DNA of 64,000 nucleotides from assembly GCA_951217055.1 (NCBI GenBank), contig OX578280.1, positions 992,001 through 1,056,000 on the forward strand, written 5' to 3'. This stretch comes from Gerris lacustris. Lineage: Eukaryota > Arthropoda > Insecta > Hemiptera > Gerridae. Position 1 is the first letter of the stretch; each line of letters begins with the position of its first letter. The position numbers and the translations under genes are program-made. The notes under the pieces were generated by a model. That model was not told the DNA's origin. It worked only from the letters and a program-made list of their open reading frames with translations, and made no database searches. Below, piece by piece: positions 1 to 11,540 of this stretch.

Positions 1-654
1 CAATGGATGGAAATGTGTATTATCTCCAGTAGGGAGAAAAAGTTATGATTTTGAATAAGTTTAGAGGGACTAAAACAGGTCTTTTCATCCCTGAACTCAA
101 AAAGTAGGGAGAAAAAGTAAAAGTAGGGCGAAAAAGTAAAGTAGGACAAAAAAGTAAAGATTGCAACTTAATTATTTCATAAATAGTAGAGAATGAATGG
201 CTAATGTAATGAAGTTGTTGAAATCAGGTTGGCGACACTGCTTTTTCGACCTTGTTTACCATTGTTTATAACCTGCATCTAAATAACCTTGTATTTGAGT
301 TTAATTCCAATTATTATTTGTTTTTAATATTGCATTTCTTATATCTGCTATTAAAAGTGCTACTAATTATTGTTATTTATTAAAATAATAAATAAAAACT
401 GTGCAATGGATGAAAATGTGTATCTTATCCCTACTGGAGATAAAATATTGTATGTACCTCGTGAGTAAAGTGCCATTATTTCCCTCATACGATAATTATC
501 TCCCTCGTCTACGCCTCGGGAATTAAAAAGTCTGATTCCCTCGGCTTCGCCTCGGGATTTAGGGACCACGATTCCTTCGGGTTCGCCTCAAGAACCAACT
601 TATTCGCTCAGGGAATAATGGCTTACTTTACTCCCTAGGTGCATAAATAACTAT
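1..654 (-). repeat. R1 dispersed repeat, cut by the window start
   Basis: Reverse-oriented copy of a family of about 620 bp, also at 52588-53200, 58655-59505 and 63541-64000. The proximal part holds several copies of the motif CCGAGGCGAAGCCGAGG, with the small hairpin GGC-GAA-GCC. The distal part is AT-rich and ends in TCTCCAGTAGGGAGAAAAAG. Short frames here are not conserved between copies. Non-autonomous; superfamily not assigned. Confidence 0.75.
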
Positions 655-1267
655 TATCCATCATCTGGCTTTTAGTTTCTAATTAAAACAGATTTTGGAC
701 CGGATTGCCGAGGACGTGTATCATTATAGCAATAACAAAAGCCATTATGATATTTTGCAGATTACAAAAAAAGAATTACTAATTGATTGTAAAAGGAGGG
801 GTAAATATATTTAGGAGGCAAGTAATATTTAAGTTCATAGTTATTAGGTGGCTAATTGCCATTAATTGGCAGTGATTGACCGGTTGATTAACATGTAAAT
901 GGCTAAATGCTAAATGATGCACCCACACACGGTTCAGTGACCAGTAAGTGCAGTGTTCCCACCTTCACACGTCTATATCTAGGTAATAATCAACCCGTAT
1001 TTAATACTCAGATATTCGTGTACCAGATGTAATCAGTACAAATAATTATTATTCTAGTAAAAACAAAAAATAAAACTATAAACACCTGTTTTAACAATCA
1101 GGTTAAATAAAATAGTAACATTTACAGTCTGTGTTATATGTTAAGATATGCCGAGAGCCGGACCAGTTGAACACTGAGATACTTGCTCCCGTCATTTGTT
1201 GAGATGTCGGTCCATCTGACATTTTGGGGTCAATAAAATAAATATATACACGTATAAGAGATGAAAA
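655..1267. other. Single-copy stretch with CNE-like block
   Basis: No gene recognised. The block at about 830-1010 has balanced composition and several TAATTGCC/TTAATTGG homeodomain-type cores. It is not seen elsewhere in the window, so it could be conserved non-coding DNA; this is inference from composition only. Confidence 0.3.
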
Positions 1268-1848
1268 TAGACTGCCAATTAGTGTGGCACATAGCTTCCT
1301 CGTATCCTATCATGTACTTTATTGTTATATTAACATTAAAATTATTGTTATATTACTTTATTGTTATATTGTTTATTGTGTAAAAACTATTTAACTGTTT
1401 TAGCGAACTTTAACACTTCATAGCGGTGTCGCTGTTGGTTTTACTAAAACATTGCATTTGAAAAAATGTTTGTCTCATTGAATAGATGAAGTTAGATTTT
1501 TTTCCCGACCTTAAATTCCAATTTGAAATTTGAAGTTTACGTTTACGCGAGCGTTTGTCGTGAACGCTTGGACGGATAACGTTGTCCAAAGAACTCGTCC
1601 TGGGCATTGGTAAAATGAACATGTCTACCAAATTTCATCAAAATCGGTCGACATTTACTCAAGTTATCGTCACACGTTTCATAATTCGCAGACACACAGA
1701 CCGACAGACAGACACGAGACCAAAAATGTTCCCTGATGTCTGAAACGGATTTCTGTCTTGGAATTTTTAAAATTGGAGACATAAAAGTTTTTTCGTTCTC
1801 AAAAGTGAACACAATGCTTCCGTTACCTTCGGTAAGCTCGGAAGCAAA
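1268..1848 (-). repeat. R5 dispersed repeat
   Basis: Near full-length match, in opposite orientation, to 61923-62465. Shared landmarks are TTCCAAGCTTACCGAAGG at one end, CCAACAGCGACACCGCTATG in the middle and GCGAGGAAGCTAT near the other end. Fragments of the same family occur at about 16395-16500, 20020-20060, 21255-21300 and 40860-41100. The short minus frames inside are not credible genes. Confidence 0.72.
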
Positions 1849-1991
1849 ATAAACAAACAATAAAACTATGCGCTGTCATTTAAACTTACGAGTATATGTT
1901 AAAACTTAACAAATATTGAAATAATAAAACTATCATTGCAAGAGATTCGTCTTTGAAATGCTCTATTAGGTAGAAGGATGTTTGAAGAAGT

Positions 1992-2057
1992 GGCCGCGTC
2001 CAGAGCGGCCGCGCCCAGCGTGCCCGCGGCCAGAGTGGCCGCGCTCAGCATGGCCGC
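1992..2057. repeat. 15-bp GC-rich minisatellite
   Basis: Four units of 15 bp of the form GGCCGCGYCCAGMGY plus a partial fifth, interrupted by point changes. Almost pure GC in an AT-rich setting. Confidence 0.8.
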
Positions 2058-2989
2058 TATTTTGCTTCATTCCATCATTAATGATAAGAGCCTGAATAGC
2101 TTGCACTACTTATAGACATAGATTCATTTCACTTTGATCTTGACTAAGAGGCTGCCCAAAGATTAAAGGGCAAAGCTCTTGTCTTGTTTTATAATAAATG
2201 TTGCACCAGCTGTCAACTATTGAACCAGTCTTAATCATGTTCACATAGCAGCATAGTAATCAGTTCTAGTAGTATTTTATGTTTAGAATACTAATAGTTA
2301 ATTGCACAAAACTATGCCTAAACATACATACTTCTATTATAATATACAAAACATTTGTTTCTAGAACATATAAAGCGCACTTACTAATTAAAGATTTATT
2401 TAGTAGAAATATTTATAACCGCCCTAAAGTGGGTGTCAAAGTAAAATAGGAGCCACGGGGAAAAACTTCACTTGAGTACCCCCCCCCCCGTAAATATTAA
2501 GTCAAAGGGATATTTAGTGCAAAGTACTTTGGTACAAAGGAATATCACACTTCAGTCACTGATATTATCGCACTTTTTACTAAGTTTTTATTAGCTTGCT
2601 TTCTTGTTTGTTTGTTTGTTTGTCCGGTACAAATCTTGCAAACGATTTTTGACTAACTTCCCGAATAGCTAGGCACTTGAAACTTTTAATAGCTCAGAAC
2701 ACGATGATAATAAATTATTTTAATACTTATACCCATCTTTCAGCAGAATTTAATTCGTTTTCAGCAAATTTTGCTGTATGGAAAGTTAGTTCGGAAAAAA
2801 ATCCGCAAGTTATTGAACGAGCGCAGTGAGTTCTTCATTTCAGAGACTTGGGATTTGAAAAGTTTGTGTGTTTGTTTGTGTGTTTGTTTGTCTAACGATA
2901 ACTGGAGTAAAAGTTGATCAATTTCAATGAAATTTGGCACATATATGCACCTCAGTATTTGTGAGAAGTGTATAGTTTTTGGAAATTCC

Positions 2990-3460
2990 ACACTAAATAT
3001 TTTCAAGACGTCGCCCAATATGGTGGACGACTAAAAACAAAAGTTTTAGTCAGTTTAGTTTATTATACATAGTTTTAAAGGTCTTTAAGAGAAGAAAAAT
3101 AATATGTAACTAATAAAATTTCACATTTAATATTTTCAAGATGGCGGCCAATATGGTGGACGACTAAAAAAAAAGTTTTAGTCAGCATAATGTGTTATAC
3201 ATCGTTTTAAAGGTCTTTAAGAGAAGAAAAATAATATGTAACTAATAAATTTTCACATTTCATATTTTCAAGATGGCGGACGACTAAACAAAAAGTTTTT
3301 AGTCAGTATGACATGTTATACAACAATTTAAAGCTCTTGAAGTCTAGGAAAGGAATATCTAACTATTTAAATTTCAAACATAATATTTTCAAAATGGCGG
3401 CCAATATAACGAAAACTAAAAAAAGTTTTAGTCTCCATGACATGTTATAAATCGTTTAAA
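2990..3460. repeat. Four degenerate units of about 130 bp inside R2
   Basis: Units begin with ATATTTTCAAGATGGCGG (about 2996, 3130, 3262, 3382) and contain a stretch like GACGACTAAAAAAAAGTTTTAGTC, itself a small inverted repeat. Spacings are about 134, 132 and 120 bases. Confidence 0.75.
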
Positions 3461-3479
3461 GGTATTTTAAAGGCTAAAG

Positions 3480-4790
3480 ATTATGTACAAATACTGTATA
3501 AAAAGGCGAGAACTGCGAGCATGTATTCATTTTATTATATAATTATTATGTGCAAATACTTTTACAAAAGCGAGCGAAGTGAACCTGCAATTATTTTATT
3601 TAATAAAATATTTACTACAGACGCTGAATAAACTGGCGAGCGTAGCGAGCCTGCATTAAAATTATTAAAAAGATTATGGACAAATACTTTTATAACAGGC
3701 GAGCGCAGCGAGCCCGCAATCATTTCATTAAATAAGGATTCTGTAGAAACACTGTATAAGCAGGCGAGCGAAGCGAGCCTGCATTAATATTATTAAATAA
3801 ATATTGGGTACAAATGCTGTAATATCAGGTGAGCCTAGCGAGCCTGCATTAATATTAATAAATTAAGATAATGTAGAAACTCTGTATAAGCAGGCGAGCG
3901 TAGCGAGCCTGCAATAATTATATTAAGTAAAGGTTAGGTAAAAATGCTGTATAAACAGGCGAGCGCAGCAAGCCTGCATTAATATTATTAAATAAATATT
4001 ATGTACAAATACTTTTACAACAGGCGAGTGTAGCGAGCCAGCAATAATTTTATTGAATAAAGATAACATAAAAATGCTATATAAACCGGCGAGCGCAGCG
4101 GGCCCACGCAATAATCTTATTGCATAAAGATTATGTAGAAACGCTGTATAAACAGGCGAGCGTAGCGAGCCTGCAATAATATTATTAAATAAAGATCATG
4201 GACAAATAATTTTATAACAGGCGAGCGTGCAATAATTTTATTAAATAAAGATAACATAAAAATGCTATATAAACAGGCGAGCGCAGCGAGCCCACGCAAT
4301 AATTTTATTGAATAAAGATTATGTAGAAACGCTGTATAAACAGGCGAGCGTAGCGAGCCTGCAATAATATATTATTAAATAAATATTATGTACAAATGCT
4401 GTAACATCAGGCGAGCGTAGCGAGCCTGCAGTCATATTATTAAATAAATATTATGTACAAAAGCTATATAACCAGGCGAGCGTAGCGAGCCTGCAATAAT
4501 ATTATTAAATAAATATAATGTAAAATGCTGTAACATCAGGCGAGCGTAGCGAGCCTGCAGTTATAATATTAAATAAATATTATGTACAAAAGCTATATAA
4601 CCAGGCGAGCGTAGCGAGCCTGCAATAATATTATTAAATAAATAATATGTACAAATGCTGTATAACCAGGCGAGCGGAGCGAGCTTGAATTAATATTATT
4701 AAATAAAGATTATGGAAAAATAATTTTACAACAGGCAATCATTTAATTAATGTCAGATTATGTAGGTAATAACTGGTGAACGTGGTGAGC
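3480..4790. repeat. 64-bp minisatellite with GCGAGCG-AGCGAGC cores
   Basis: About 20 units with a period of roughly 64 bases. Each has an AT-rich half (TTATTAAATAAAGATTATGTA-like) and a GC core of the form CAGGCGAGCGTAGCGAGCCTG, which can pair CAGGC with GCCTG. The best-conserved units are at about 4330-4680. Reading frames across it, such as 3923-4111 and 4117-4299 on the minus strand, are translations of the repeat. Confidence 0.88.
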
Positions 4791-5729
4791 CCTTCATAAC
4801 TTTATTAAATAAGGATTATGTAGGGATGAAAGGAAAACAGTTTTAGCTACCGAGAATTTGTGAATTAATACGAAATTAAATTCGGCTCACAGCATCTCGG
4901 TTTCGTTTGACAATTTTAAATTTTAAGAATAGGGCCAGTAATAAAAACAATTATAGAGGAAATTGTAATCAGCATGCCATGCCATACATTGTTTTATATA
5001 GTTTTATGAGTAGCAAATGAATATGTTACTATTTTTACAAAAGTTTTGAAACAAATGTGACCGAGATGAGGGTGTTAAAAAGTAATCTTATTCTTATATG
5101 CTGTGTTACGTAAAATAATTTTAAAGCTCTTTTTAGGTTGAATAAGAATATGTTAGGTTTTCACCGAAAAATTATCTTGGTAGAGAACATAGTATGGGTT
5201 AAATAAGACCACAATCTACGCGAGTTCTTTATGCACCGCATCACTAGTTTTATTTGTTTTGACGTATCCCATATTTTGACGGGTTTCAAATTTGTGATTT
5301 TTTATTAAGAGGTAAACATTGAATGACAGCTAAAAAGAATAAGTAAACAAAGAAATAAATTAATTGACGTATGACAACCTGATGTGTCTACACTTGTGTA
5401 CTAGATATCGGTTTATATTTTCTACATCTGTACTTTTTTACTTGTACTTATTTTTCTTCTCTTACCCTCCCCTATACGGGGCCATATCGATGGCCACGGT
5501 TTAGATTCGGTGTTGGCGAGATCCGTTGTTCAAAGATTTGTCCTTTTATAGGTTTAAGATCAGCTCTCTAGATGGTTGTAATTTGTGTGAAGTTAATAAA
5601 TTCGGAACTATTTATTTTTCACTAACATTTTATATAAAAATACAAATTATATCATCAACATTACATATTATTATTCAAAAGAAAATTAAAAAACGTAGTA
5701 TATAAAAAGTTCTTTTTATCTTGTAATTT

Positions 5730-7592
5730 ATAAACTGAAGTTCAGTGAAAAAAGTGATAATATCCCTTAGTCTAATTAACTATTAAGCCAAAGACTATTT
5801 TCATATTGCCACCCAGGGCATGTCAAATTGGCAATGAAATGGGGAAACTAAAACAGTGTCTATTAAACAACGAATCAAGTCTCACATCAAAAACAATTTT
5901 AGATCAACAAACAATTGAAAGAAACGATTAATACTTTTGATAAGAGGACGTGTCAGTGTTGAAGTTCAGATTCAATCATACTCTTGATAAGAGAATTCAG
6001 AAAAGAATCGACAAGATTATTAAAATATGAATCAAGGTGACTAATTTGCCGACTCCGCTCTACTCAAATCATTATAATGAAGCCATCTTGTATTTTACAT
6101 CCGAAGAATTCATTTTATAGATTAAAAATGTTATCAATGAAATGTATAATAAATCTTTAAAGTTACTGCCCAAATGAACTTAACTAAAACCTAGGTTGTC
6201 AAGTTAAATTCACGGTGACAGTACAGTTAAATAAAGTGCAATTTCACTACCTATAAATATATTTTAGATGTAATTTCTAACACTGATTAATTATATTTTT
6301 TTTTACAGAAAGATTTAGAGCGTCGAAGTTCATTTTGTACTTTGTTGTTTTTTTTGTAAATTTAATTTTTTCCTTCGCCAGATATGTAAAACGTTTCCTT
6401 CCCACTCCACTTCAGGGAAAAATACTTTTTTTTAGGGGTGAAAGTTAAAAAAAGCACTTATCCGGGCGGAGAGCTGGTCCGGCCGACAAGGATGAGTGAT
6501 GTAAGTTTTCGGTGCTTCATTTATTTGAAACTGGGACGGAGATAAGGGCAGGGAGGAGGTATTCCACCCTGAGTGCGACCAAGCCCCCCCCCCCCCTTAG
6601 GGGTGAAAAGGGTCGGCAACTTTTTAGCCAGTTTCACAACTCCGCCCCGACCCCGCACCCTAGGGGCAACCGAGCATCCCCTCCTGGATTGGCATCCCTT
6701 AACAGGGGGAAAAAATACATTTTTCTCTTTCTCCTTTTTTTTAAGAAAAAGTTTTGCTTTTTAAATAAAAATAGGTGAATTCAACAAAAGAAAAAATAAA
6801 TATACATACATATATATTTTTAATTATTCCTTTTTTTTTTTGTCGAAAATATGTATGCTTATTTATTTCTTAAATAAAACAAAATCTTTATTTAATAAAA
6901 AAATATTTTTCTAATTTATATATTTAGTTTAAACTTAATTTTAGTTTTAAAAAATATATTATAATTTGTTCAATATCAATAGTGAAAATAATAAACAATG
7001 ATAAGAACAAAAATAAAACTAATCGGGAAATTAATAAAAAATAACTGTACTGATGTATCTTCAGTGCAATACAATCCTTTATTTGTACATTCAATTTTAC
7101 AAGTTATAATCCACCATGACATTACCTCAAATAGCGTTTATTGTACAAAATCAGCGCAAGGCTCAGGATTATTGACTTCAAATTTCATTTTAATTGTTTA
7201 TTTTTTATTATTATTTATTTATTTATTTTTTTTATAACATTCACATGTACCAAATTATACCAATACATACATATTTATTTTATGATTTGGTAATTTTTTT
7301 AATTGTTATTTTATTTATTTTACTTTAATAGCTATTATTGTATATTTATTATGTTAGAATTTCTTGTAAGTAATTTTTTTTTGTAAGGATTTCTTGGTTT
7401 ACAGATGAAAATAATGTACTGATAAAAATAAACGTAAGCATTAAGCTTATTAATGCTGTCATTTTTTGGGATGACCAATAAACCAGAACAACTATAATAT
7501 TGCTTATTGCTTATAAATTTAAGGATTCCACAACGGAAGAAGAGTCATACATTTTTTGATGCTATGGATTTAGTCGAAAACACTAAATTTTT
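5730..7592. other. AT-rich stretch, no gene recognised
   Basis: Mostly poly-A/T-rich sequence with one GC-richer island at about 6460-6720 containing a C12 tract (6586-6597). A pyrimidine tract plus ACAG at about 6300 and a GTAAGT at about 6498 could mark an exon, but the intervening frames do not resemble a known protein. Confidence 0.3.
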
Positions 7593-8212
7593 TTGGAACG
7601 AAGTTCCTTATGCCACGTTCTGGAGCCTGGGAGTGAATCCGAAAAAAACAACCAAAATCACCGTCACGCAAAATCCGTCACGAAATCTACACTACAGATG
7701 ACGATAACTTGAGTAAAAGATCACCGAGTAAGATGAAATTTGGTACACATGTTCATTTTACCAATGCCTAGGCTGAGTTCGTCGGAAAACGTTGTAAAAT
7801 TTCACCCTGATCCAAGCAGAAGCTGTAGAGTAGGGAAGAGATATATTTTGTAATATTTTAAATTAATTGGCCGGGTAGGTAGAAAACAGTCCAATTTCAA
7901 TCCACTCCTCTTTAACAAACATACTCTTTCACTATAAACTCATCATGATCAACTTTTTTCTTATATTCAATATATATTTATAGTAAGATCCTTGCTTTAA
8001 TTATACAAATAATGATTTTCTTTTATTTTTTCCTCAACTCTGTTAGGTACAATCACTTGGTTACTTTTAATTTTGTCTCTTTTTTAACTCCGCCATGTAT
8101 AAGTAGTTAGCAATGTATACGTACTTAGCAGTGTGATTTTATAATTTATATTTAATGAAAAATGTAAGGAACTTCGTTCCTACCGCGTGTCCCGCGACAC
8201 CACACGTATTTT
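7593..8212 (+). mobile_element. R3 element
   Basis: Starts with TTGGAACGAAGTTCCTTA and ends with TAAGGAACTTCGTTCC followed by GTGTCCCGCGACACC, so the termini are inverted repeats that are also palindromic. Copies at 23413-24212 and 36890-37620 (both minus) and a diverged one at 33256-34030. No transposase frame; a short deletion-type or foldback element. Confidence 0.7.
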
Positions 8213-8472
8213 TTTACAATAAATTTTCGGTTTGTACTATCATTACAGGATCAAATGAATGGTTTATCGGTTTCCATGGCAGACTAATAAAGCTTGACTC
8301 CACGCTATGTAGTAGACATTCCCATGTACGAACCGTTGGAAGTAAAGGATATTCATGTTAAGAATATAATCACAATGCAAGCACGTGCGAACTCGTGTAA
8401 ACGTTCAAACGTTCAAACTTAAGTTCTTTATGAAGTGGCACCGATAAGTAAAAGTAAACCAAGTTCACATAA

Positions 8473-9433
8473 GGGTGATTCTAATTTAAAGTGCTATTTT
8501 GTAAGCTAAAATTGGACTTAGACTGAAAATTTTGACTTTTTAAAAAAAATCAGGAAAAATTATGGAATGTTCTAGGACTAATTTCAGATATATTGCACCA
8601 TGTGGGACAGATGGGAAATAACTTTACAAATTTTTAGGCGGTAATTAAGTTTATTTAAAGCATGGTAATTAAGGCACGTGAATTACACTTTTTCGTGCAC
8701 GGTTGTTACATTTCACACTTTAAGAAAATATTTTGGTCAGTAGTTTAAAATAAAAACCCAATTTTAATACACCATTAAATAGAACTCTTAAAAGCCTAAA
8801 CAATGAACTATAACTTAACCTAAAAAGTCTTTGAAAATAGAATTAAATAACATGCACGGTAATTACGTTTAAAAGAGTTCGCAACTGGAAGAACAATCGG
8901 AATTAGCGCTAGCTCTCAACTAAAGGGTTCAGGTCATCCCCTATCAACCGTTACAAGAAAACTAGTGTTGCGGCATTGCGAAAATCCATCGCCATACTTA
9001 AAATCTCCCTGCCACAACCAGAGTAGGGACACATTTATATAATGCCATGGAAATTACATTTTTTTAAAGGACAAACTTTAACTCGAAGTTCCATTTAGTA
9101 ATAATTTATTATTTTTAATAACTGACACATATTTTAATTCTGGTAGGACCCCACTTCAAAATTATCCAATAAGTTTTTGAATAACATGATTAATGTACGA
9201 GCTAGAGTGAAGTGAATAAGAAAAACTGACTTTAGGACAGCCACGGTTGTTACAAAATCGCCTTTTGAAAATTTTTGTAGCGGTTAAAATTAAGCGGCGC
9301 ATTATTTTTTTGCTTGGTTGTAGTTCTCTAAGCTTAACTGAGTTACCATGAAGAAAAATCCTGTCAATTATGTGAAAAACGCTCCAGTTATTCATCTAGG
9401 ACATGAAAATTGCACTTTAAATAAGAATCACCC
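8473..9433. mobile_element. R11 element, copy 1 (961 bp)
   Basis: Terminal inverted repeats of about 28 bases start GGGTGATTCT and end AGAATCACCC. The 4-base sequence ATAA flanks both sides (8469-8472, 9434-9437). The interior holds repeated sites of the form CAYGGTAATTAC (about 8640, 8661, 8851, 9045) and variants with GGTTGTTAC (8699, 9244). It shares CAATTTTCATGTCC just inside a terminus with the copy at 28891-29838. No transposase; superfamily not identified. Confidence 0.72.
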
Positions 9434-9437
9434 ATAA

Positions 9438-10033
9438 GTAGTAATTATTATTGAGTTAATACAGTTCCATTTGTAGCAATTCCATTTTAAACACCTAAAT
9501 ATAAAAACGATTTGTCACTTGGAAATGTAAAGATTTCTCACTCAAACACTGACAAATATAAACTATGATAAGGTTTGAAAAAGAGCAACAGTACACAGGG
9601 GGGGGGGGGGGGGGGGGGTGGGGGGAGCAAAGCATAAAGATAAAGACGAGCTGCTGAGGGGGAAGCAAAGGTAGACGTAGCCAACCTGTTGCCCGTGTCT
9701 ATAATAGACTTGAAATTATAGCTACATCCGACCTAGGGCCGAGTACACCCCTCACCCCTCTCACTTCCCTATCATATCGTATCCACAACTATTAACCACT
9801 TTAATTAATTTGAACTGAAGCAAGCTCCGTCGTCTGGAGACACGAGTCAGTTCTGCTCGTCAAACAACTTCTAATCCAGTCGAGCTCAATTAGCCAACTA
9901 CTTCCTTGCAACTCGCTCGGAAAATCAGTCCTTCTAGAACTAAACGATTTTAATATTTAAACATTTATTGTTCCAACAATTAAGTCGTATTTAATTACTA
10001 AGTATATTACTTAACTTTAGATTTTAATAATGT
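9438..10033. other. Single-copy stretch with G21 tract
   Basis: Begins AT-rich, then a G21 tract at 9598-9618. The block at about 9640-9930 has balanced composition, is unique in the window and shows no coding frame. Possibly non-coding conserved DNA. Confidence 0.3.
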
Positions 10034-10602
10034 CAAGATAACAAGAACTTTTTATATACTACGTTTTTAAATTTTCTGTTGAATTGTATGTAATGTTGAT
10101 AGTATAATTGTTATTGTTGTGTAATATATAATGTTAGTGAAAAAAAAATAGTTCCGAATTTAAAAAACACAAATATTTGTACAACGGATCTCCCCAACAC
10201 CAAATCTAAAGCGTGCCATCGATATATTTGAAATAATATAAATAATTTAATCGATAAATAATATAATCGATATTTCCTGTTTTGCTGTCATTCAATGTTT
10301 ATCTATTACAAATTTGAGACCCGTCAAAATGAAGATTGCGTAAATATGGGACATGGCAAAACAAATAAAATAACTTGCGGATTTTTTCCGAACTAACTTT
10401 CCGTACAGCAAAATTTGCTGAAAACCAATTAAATTCTGCTGAAAGATGGCTAAAAGTATTAAAATAATGCATTGTCATCGTGTTCTGAGCTATGCTAAAA
10501 GTTTCAAATGTCTAGGTATTCGGGAAGTTAGTTAAAAATCGATTGCCAGATTTGTACCGGACAAACAAACAAACAAGAAAGCAAGCTAATAAAAACGTAG
10601 TA
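10034..10602 (-). mobile_element. R2 element, short copy
   Basis: Terminal inverted repeat TACTACGTTTTTA (10057) to TAAAAACGTAGTA (10590-10602). Contains a (CAAA)n stretch near its right end. Aligns with both ends of the long copy at 2578-5729 and lacks its minisatellite interior. Confidence 0.75.
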
Positions 10603-10740
10603 AAATAGTGAATATGACGCTACGTCGAAAAGAAAACTAAATCAATTCAATGCGGAAATTTTATTAGTTCATCAGCGGCAAAATAAGAGATTATTAGACG
10701 GAACAAGATTAACCTAATGAATATTTTCACCGAAAGATGC

Positions 10741-10910
10741 AGTAACATCAGCTGAGTAGTATCAAAGCTGTGTAATATCAGCTGAGTAGTATCAAAGCTG
10801 TGTAATATCAGCTGAGTAGTATCAAAGCTGTGTAATATCAGCTGAGTAGTATCAAAGCTGTGTAATATCAGCTGAGTAGTATCAGCTGTGTAATATCAGC
10901 TGTGTAATAT
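10741..10910. repeat. 30-bp minisatellite, about 5.5 units
   Basis: The unit is ATCAGCTGAGTAGTATCAAA followed by GCTGTGTAAT. Central copies are identical; the last units are shortened to ATCAGCTGTGTAAT. Confidence 0.92.
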
Positions 10911-11540
10911 GAAAGCCGGTTCTCAATAAGTGTAGTTGTTATTGAAGTTGGCAAGCTTTCAACTTGAGTTAGTTTACCAGTATAGTTAGTTAAAACAGAA
11001 GATTTTAATTATTTCAAGAGAAGGTCTATTGAAGTTTCACACGACTCTATTTGGTTCCATGTTGTTCCGGTGGAACCAAGTCTTTGTTTAGCCGTTATCA
11101 AGTGCTTCCACTTCATTTCTACATCTTCATGTGATAACAATCTAACTTTAAACTAATTCTTCATTTCAAAACCTCAGACAGTATTGAGCACGTGAATACC
11201 GCCAGTATAAATATACAGTAAATCCTTAATTAATACAAGAGCAGACTTGAACAACGTAGAATTCCTCTACTAACTATTTAATGAGTCAGCTATTTCAATC
11301 TATTTTCTCGGTTACGGCATCGTCGGAAGTCAAAACTGACAGAGCATGTTTATTAATTCTCAAGTTGAGTTCACCTCGGGAATGTTGGGTTAGCTCAACT
11401 TGCAAGGGCACGCTTACTACCCCTCAATCCTTAAACCTTAATTTCCTATCAATATAACCGAGAACTTAAGGTAATTATTTGAAAATACTAAATTTGTGAA
11501 AATAAAGATATATCATCAGTATATCGCATGTATTTCAACG

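Larger units (their letters stand above)
2578..5729 (+). mobile_element. R2 element, long copy carrying minisatellites
   Basis: Both ends match the short R2 copies at 10034-10602, 50029-50791 and 56688-57422. The termini form an inverted repeat: TACTAAGTTTTTA at 2578 and the complement of TACTACGTTTTTTA at about 5687-5700. The short copies keep only the ends; this one keeps about 2.4 kb of extra interior made of two tandem arrays (about 2990-3460 and 3480-4790). It encodes no transposase, so it is non-autonomous or degenerate. Confidence 0.65.

Noticed and set aside
3923..4299. Two similar minus-strand frames that look like paralogous small proteins
   Set aside because: Both are translations of the 64-bp minisatellite; similarity is from the DNA repeat.
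6300..6720. Possible exon with acceptor near 6318 and donor near 6498
   Set aside because: Splice-like signals are common by chance in AT-rich DNA, and no protein similarity was seen.
10741..10910. Possible CRISPR-like array
   Set aside because: Uniform head-to-tail units without spacers, in a eukaryotic context; a minisatellite. The same holds for 11761-12040, 13831-14216 and 45231-45363.
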